DNA from: an uncultured Erysipelotrichaceae bacterium
GTDB taxonomy: Bacteria; Bacillota_I; Bacilli_A; Erysipelotrichales; Erysipelotrichaceae
Length of the DNA: 64,000 nt
Assembly: GCA_902775735.1 (NCBI GenBank)
Contig: CACYNH010000022.1
Span: forward strand, 1-64,000
Direction of reading: 5' to 3'
The translations under genes were made by a program, and so were the position numbers. Every line of letters begins with the position of its first letter. Within the stretch, counting starts at the first letter, position 1. The notes beneath the pieces were generated by a model, which did not search any database, had not been told where the DNA came from, and worked only from the letters and a program-made list of their open reading frames with translations. Shown here in pieces: positions 60,999-64,000 of the stretch.

Positions 60999-63803
60999 TT
61001 ATTTCTTTACGATCTTGATGGCGCCTTTGACCAGGTTCGCCGCAATCTTTGCGCCGCGGGCAGCCGCGTAAGCGCCGACATACGGGAACTTGTCCTCGCA
61101 TCTGACCATCTTTGAAGCACCTGGCAGGTCTCTTTCCAGATGGATCGCATCGAATTCGCATCTTGTTGTGCAGAGTCCGCATCCGATGCAGCGGTTGAGA
61201 TCAACGACTGTACGGCCGCAGGACAGGCATCTGCCTGCTTCCTTTTTCACCTGCTCATCGGTGAGCGGGAGTCTGGTATCGGCGAATGTTGTCTTCGGAC
61301 TCACGCCGGTTGTGCCCGGAGTCTGTCTGCCGGCGTTGTCATAGCCGTGGATGACAACTTCGTCCTTGTTCAGTTCGATGAACTGACGCAGGTCTCTGTT
61401 GATGGTGAGCGACTGGCCTTCATGGACATGTCTGTGCATGGACTCGCAGCCCATCTTGCCGTCCGCGATCGCGTCGATCGCAAACTTCGCGCCGTGGCCG
61501 ATATCGCCGCCGACGAAGATGTCGGGATCGTCTGTCTGGAATGTGACAGGATCATGGATGACAGTGCCGTTGGGTCTTGTCTGCACCTTTGTGTCTTTGA
61601 GCAGATCGCCCCAGACAGCGGACTGGCCGATGGCTTCAAGAACATTCTCACATTCGACTGTGATTGTCTCGTTTTCATCGTAAACCGGAGCGAATCTGTG
61701 ATTTTCATCATAGACTCTGACGCACTTTTTGAAGACGACCGCTGCCGCTTTGCCATCCTTTGTGAGGATTTCCTTCGGACCCCAGCCGTTGAGGATTTCG
61801 ATGCCTTCCTCTTTTGCCTCGGCGACTTCGTCGGCTGCCGCGGGCATTTCGTTTTCACCCTCTAAGCACAGCATTGTGACTTTGCCGTCTGCTGTTCTGA
61901 GCGCTGTTCTTGCGACGTCGATGGCGACGTTGCCGCCGCCGATGACGACTGTATCGCCATGGAGCTTGACGGTATTGTCAAGGCTGACTCTCTTCAGGAA
62001 GCTGACGCCGGACTCTACGCCCTCAGCCTCTTCGCCAGGCACGCCTGCGCTTCTGCCGCCCTGTAAGCCGATGGCGAGATAGAACGCCTTGTAGCCCTGC
62101 TCTTTAAGCTGGCTGATTGTGATGTCTTTGCCGATTTCAACGCCGGTTCTGAATTCGACGCCCATTGTCTTAAGGACATCGATTTCCGCTTCCAGAACGC
62201 TCTTTTCAAGACGGAAGTTCGGGATGCCGAGGGTTAACATGCCGCCGAGTCTGTCTTCTTTTTCAAAGACGGTGACGTCATAGCCTCTTGTTCTGAGGTA
62301 ATAGGCGGCGCTCATGCCGGCGGGACCGGCGCCGATGACCGCCATTTTGTAATCTTCGCCCCACATCTTTCCCTCGTCGTTTTCGCAGACGGGGATGTAA
62401 CGCATGTCAGCGCTGAGTTCTTTGGCGGCGATGGCCTTCTTGATTTCATCAATGGCGACCGGAGCGTCGATGATGCCTCTGGTGCAGGCGTCTTCGCAGC
62501 GGCGGTTGCAGATAGCGCCGCAGACTGCCGGGAACGGGTTGTCCTGCTTGATGAGCTTTAAAGCGTCCATCCAGCGGCCTTCTTTTGCCATCCTGACATA
62601 GCCCTGAACGGCTAAATGAGCCGGGCAGGCTGTCTTACAGGGGGATGTGCCTGTTTCGTAGCAGTTGATTTTGGAATCTTCACGGTAATTGGGATTCCAC
62701 TTTGTGGCGGGCCACGCCTTGCCGTCGGGCAGTTCGGAAACCGGATAGCTCACTTCGCCATGGGTGGTGCAGAGCTTCTGACCGAGCTTGGCGGCGCCGA
62801 CCGGGCAGACCTCGACGCACTTGCCGCAGGCCACGCACTTTTCAGCCTCGACGTGGGCGCGGTAAGCGGAACGGGACATGTTGGGTGTGTTGTAAAGCTG
62901 GGAAGTGCGGATCGCGTTGCAGACGCCGGGGGCGCAGTTGCAGATGCCGACGATCTTGTCTTCGCCGTCGATGTTGGTGATCTGATGAACGAAGCCGTGG
63001 CGCTCTGCTCTTTCGAAGATTTCCATCGCTTCCTCGTAAGTGATGTAGCGGCCGGTTCCGCGGTTGACGCAGTATTCGGCCATATCGCCGACGCCGACGC
63101 AGAATTCGCCGTTGATTTCGCCGGAGCCTTCGTTTCTCATGGTCTGCTGCTTGCGGCAGGTGCACTGGCCGACGGAGTATTTGTCATATTTGGAGAGCCA
63201 GTGGGAAATGTGCTCGACGGGAACAGATTTGTTTTCGTGTTCGATCGCCTTTTCAACCGGGATGACATGCATACCGACGCCGTCTCCGCCTAAAGGAATC
63301 ATCTGGGTGATTCCTTCCAGCGGCATCTGGGTCATGAGGTTGAAGAATGAGGCGAGTTCGGGATGCTCGGCTGTGAGCTGGTCGTTCATCATCATGAATT
63401 CAGCGATGCCGGGAACGAAGATCGGCACGTCATACTGCATGTGTCCGTCCGCGTTTTCGCGGTTGGATTCCAGGACGCCGATCCAGAGAAGATGATCAAT
63501 CATGTTCATTGTGTCTTCCATGGACATGCCGTTCATTTCAGCGAGCTGTTCCGCGTCATAGTTGACACGGCACTTTTTGAAGCTCAGAAGGAACTTTGCC
63601 TCTTCCTTTGTGAGCACCGCGTCGAGAGCCCAGTATTCCGGGTCGTCTGTCTTCATGGTGTTGGTGTATTTAACAAGATAGCGGTCGGTGATCATTGTAC
63701 CGAGCTTCAGGATCAGCTTTTCCTTTTCCTTGTCGGGGGCTGTATAGTCAGGACGCTGCCGGAAGTCCGCGGCGTTGACCATTCTGTTGAGCTGGTCTTT
63801 CAT
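60999..63803 (-). CDS. Large GltD-like FAD/NAD(P) oxidoreductase with two ferredoxin regions
   Basis: This 934-residue protein has an N-terminal helix-turn-helix-like part (about 60-115), a Cys-rich stretch (CTCRKQ, CNCAPGVC) and a ferredoxin motif, CVACGKCVEVCPVGA (C323-C333). A GltD-like Fe-S/FAD/NADPH core follows (CNRRCEDACTRG, MAVIGAGPAGMSAAYYLRTR, VIGGGNVAIDVARTALR). A C-terminal ferredoxin-like module has CIGCGLCTTRCEFDAI. It likely moves electrons between NAD(P)H and ferredoxin or a partner. It starts behind GAGGAGGAC and follows another flavoenzyme gene. Partner and substrate unknown. Confidence 0.85.
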   Translation of the reverse strand: MKDQLNRMVNAADFRQRPDYTAPDKEKEKLILKLGTMITDRYLVKYTNTMKTDDPEYWALDAVLTKEEAKFLLSFKKCRVNYDAEQLAEMNGMSMEDTMNMIDHLLWIGVLESNRENADGHMQYDVPIFVPGIAEFMMMNDQLTAEHPELASFFNLMTQMPLEGITQMIPLGGDGVGMHVIPVEKAIEHENKSVPVEHISHWLSKYDKYSVGQCTCRKQQTMRNEGSGEINGEFCVGVGDMAEYCVNRGTGRYITYEEAMEIFERAERHGFVHQITNIDGEDKIVGICNCAPGVCNAIRTSQLYNTPNMSRSAYRAHVEAEKCVACGKCVEVCPVGAAKLGQKLCTTHGEVSYPVSELPDGKAWPATKWNPNYREDSKINCYETGTSPCKTACPAHLAVQGYVRMAKEGRWMDALKLIKQDNPFPAVCGAICNRRCEDACTRGIIDAPVAIDEIKKAIAAKELSADMRYIPVCENDEGKMWGEDYKMAVIGAGPAGMSAAYYLRTRGYDVTVFEKEDRLGGMLTLGIPNFRLEKSVLEAEIDVLKTMGVEFRTGVEIGKDITISQLKEQGYKAFYLAIGLQGGRSAGVPGEEAEGVESGVSFLKRVSLDNTVKLHGDTVVIGGGNVAIDVARTALRTADGKVTMLCLEGENEMPAAADEVAEAKEEGIEILNGWGPKEILTKDGKAAAVVFKKCVRVYDENHRFAPVYDENETITVECENVLEAIGQSAVWGDLLKDTKVQTRPNGTVIHDPVTFQTDDPDIFVGGDIGHGAKFAIDAIADGKMGCESMHRHVHEGQSLTINRDLRQFIELNKDEVVIHGYDNAGRQTPGTTGVSPKTTFADTRLPLTDEQVKKEAGRCLSCGRTVVDLNRCIGCGLCTTRCEFDAIHLERDLPGASKMVRCEDKFPYVGAYAAARGAKIAANLVKGAIKIVKK

Positions 63804-63826
63804 TGAATGTCCTCCTCAATATGGGA

Positions 63827-64000
63827 TCAGAAGAATCTTCCGATCAGGTCGCGGGATGCGGCGCATGTGTCTTCCATGTCGCCGAAGCTGATAATTTCAC
63901 CTGCGTAGTAGGTGTTCTGCTTACCCTGCATTTCCTCGAGCTTGTCGTACCAGCCGGCAGCGTAGTCTTCAGGAGAAACATGCGGGCAGTAGTATGTCTC
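63827..64000 (-). CDS. C-terminal end of a flavin amine oxidase-like protein (partial)
   Basis: The last 57 codons are visible and end NTYYAGEIISFGDMEDTCAA followed by SRDLIGRFF. This ending, with a GE-x-x-SFGD-type FAD contact, is typical of NAD(P)-binding/amine oxidase-like flavoproteins. It lies 23 bases upstream of the large oxidoreductase, in the same direction, so the two are probably an operon. The rest is outside the window. Confidence 0.6.
   Translation of the reverse strand, partial: ETYYCPHVSPEDYAAGWYDKLEEMQGKQNTYYAGEIISFGDMEDTCAASRDLIGRFF

Noticed and set aside
1-64000. CRISPR arrays, tRNA or rRNA genes
   Set aside because: No regularly spaced repeats were seen and no cloverleaf or rRNA-like sequence was recognised in the intergenic stretches. 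A dedicated scan was not possible.

Overview
The window reads like the chromosome of an anaerobic, mid-GC Firmicute, most likely an Erysipelotrichia relative. This rests on Firmicute-type gene content and strong AGGAGG ribosome sites: a GSI-alpha glutamine synthetase, an Asn T-box, Crp/Fnr-controlled pyruvate formate-lyase, VanY and LicD, and small TonB-independent lipoproteins. It is an inference; no rRNA or other marker is present. No rRNA, tRNA or CRISPR array was seen.

Layout. 1-9.6 kb: a transposase tail, an XRE/membrane regulator that looks frameshifted, a membrane GDPD phosphodiesterase, PepD, degenerate DNA, a LicD protein, a membrane-anchored family II pyrophosphatase, an MBL hydrolase and a nucleoside-recognition-type membrane protein. 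9.7-11.2 kb: an apparently complete retron, with a promoter, a folded msr-msd RNA, a retron reverse transcriptase and a 59-residue two-helix membrane protein under its own promoter, closed by a terminator. A MerR regulator follows. 12.1-27.5 kb: a nitrogen assimilation block. On the minus strand are T-box-asnB, dapF, dapL, then promoter/leader terminator-glnA, an ANTAR regulator, gltB, gltD and purF. An Amt-PII fusion is divergent. 27.6-43.2 kb: an OYE-type flavoenzyme divergent from a ROK regulator and MATE pump, glmS, a cyclase-family hydrolase, small lipoproteins, MBL and GNAT proteins, a beta-CASP nuclease and a DUF3737 beta-helix protein. 43.3-49 kb: an ECF-like sigma/anti-sigma pair whose sigma lacks an internal segment, two tandem secreted stefin-like cystatins, a glutaredoxin-like protein, an EamA permease and a 754-residue protein with two VSR/EDxHD-like nuclease domains. 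49.2-55.8 kb: the anaerobic pyruvate node (pflB, divergent pyk, VanY, pflA, Fnr-type regulator) with an FNR box in front of pflB. 55.9-64 kb: an esterase, an amidase, a VUT/YhhQ transporter behind a preQ1-like leader, PadR-DUF2812, a HipA-like gene remnant behind paired operators, and a large GltD-like flavin/Fe-S oxidoreductase.

How the genes work together. Ammonium enters through Amt and is fixed by GlnA/GltBD; glutamine is spent by AsnB, PurF and GlmS. The ANTAR protein sits inside the operon, and both glnA and amt have terminator-like hairpins directly after their promoters, so control by antitermination is plausible. Pyk feeds pyruvate to PflB, which PflA activates, and the Fnr-type protein co-encoded with PflA has a matching site near -41.5 of pflB. 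The most novel-looking items are the compact retron with its tiny membrane partner, the tandem bacterial stefins, the double-nuclease protein and the membrane-anchored pyrophosphatase.
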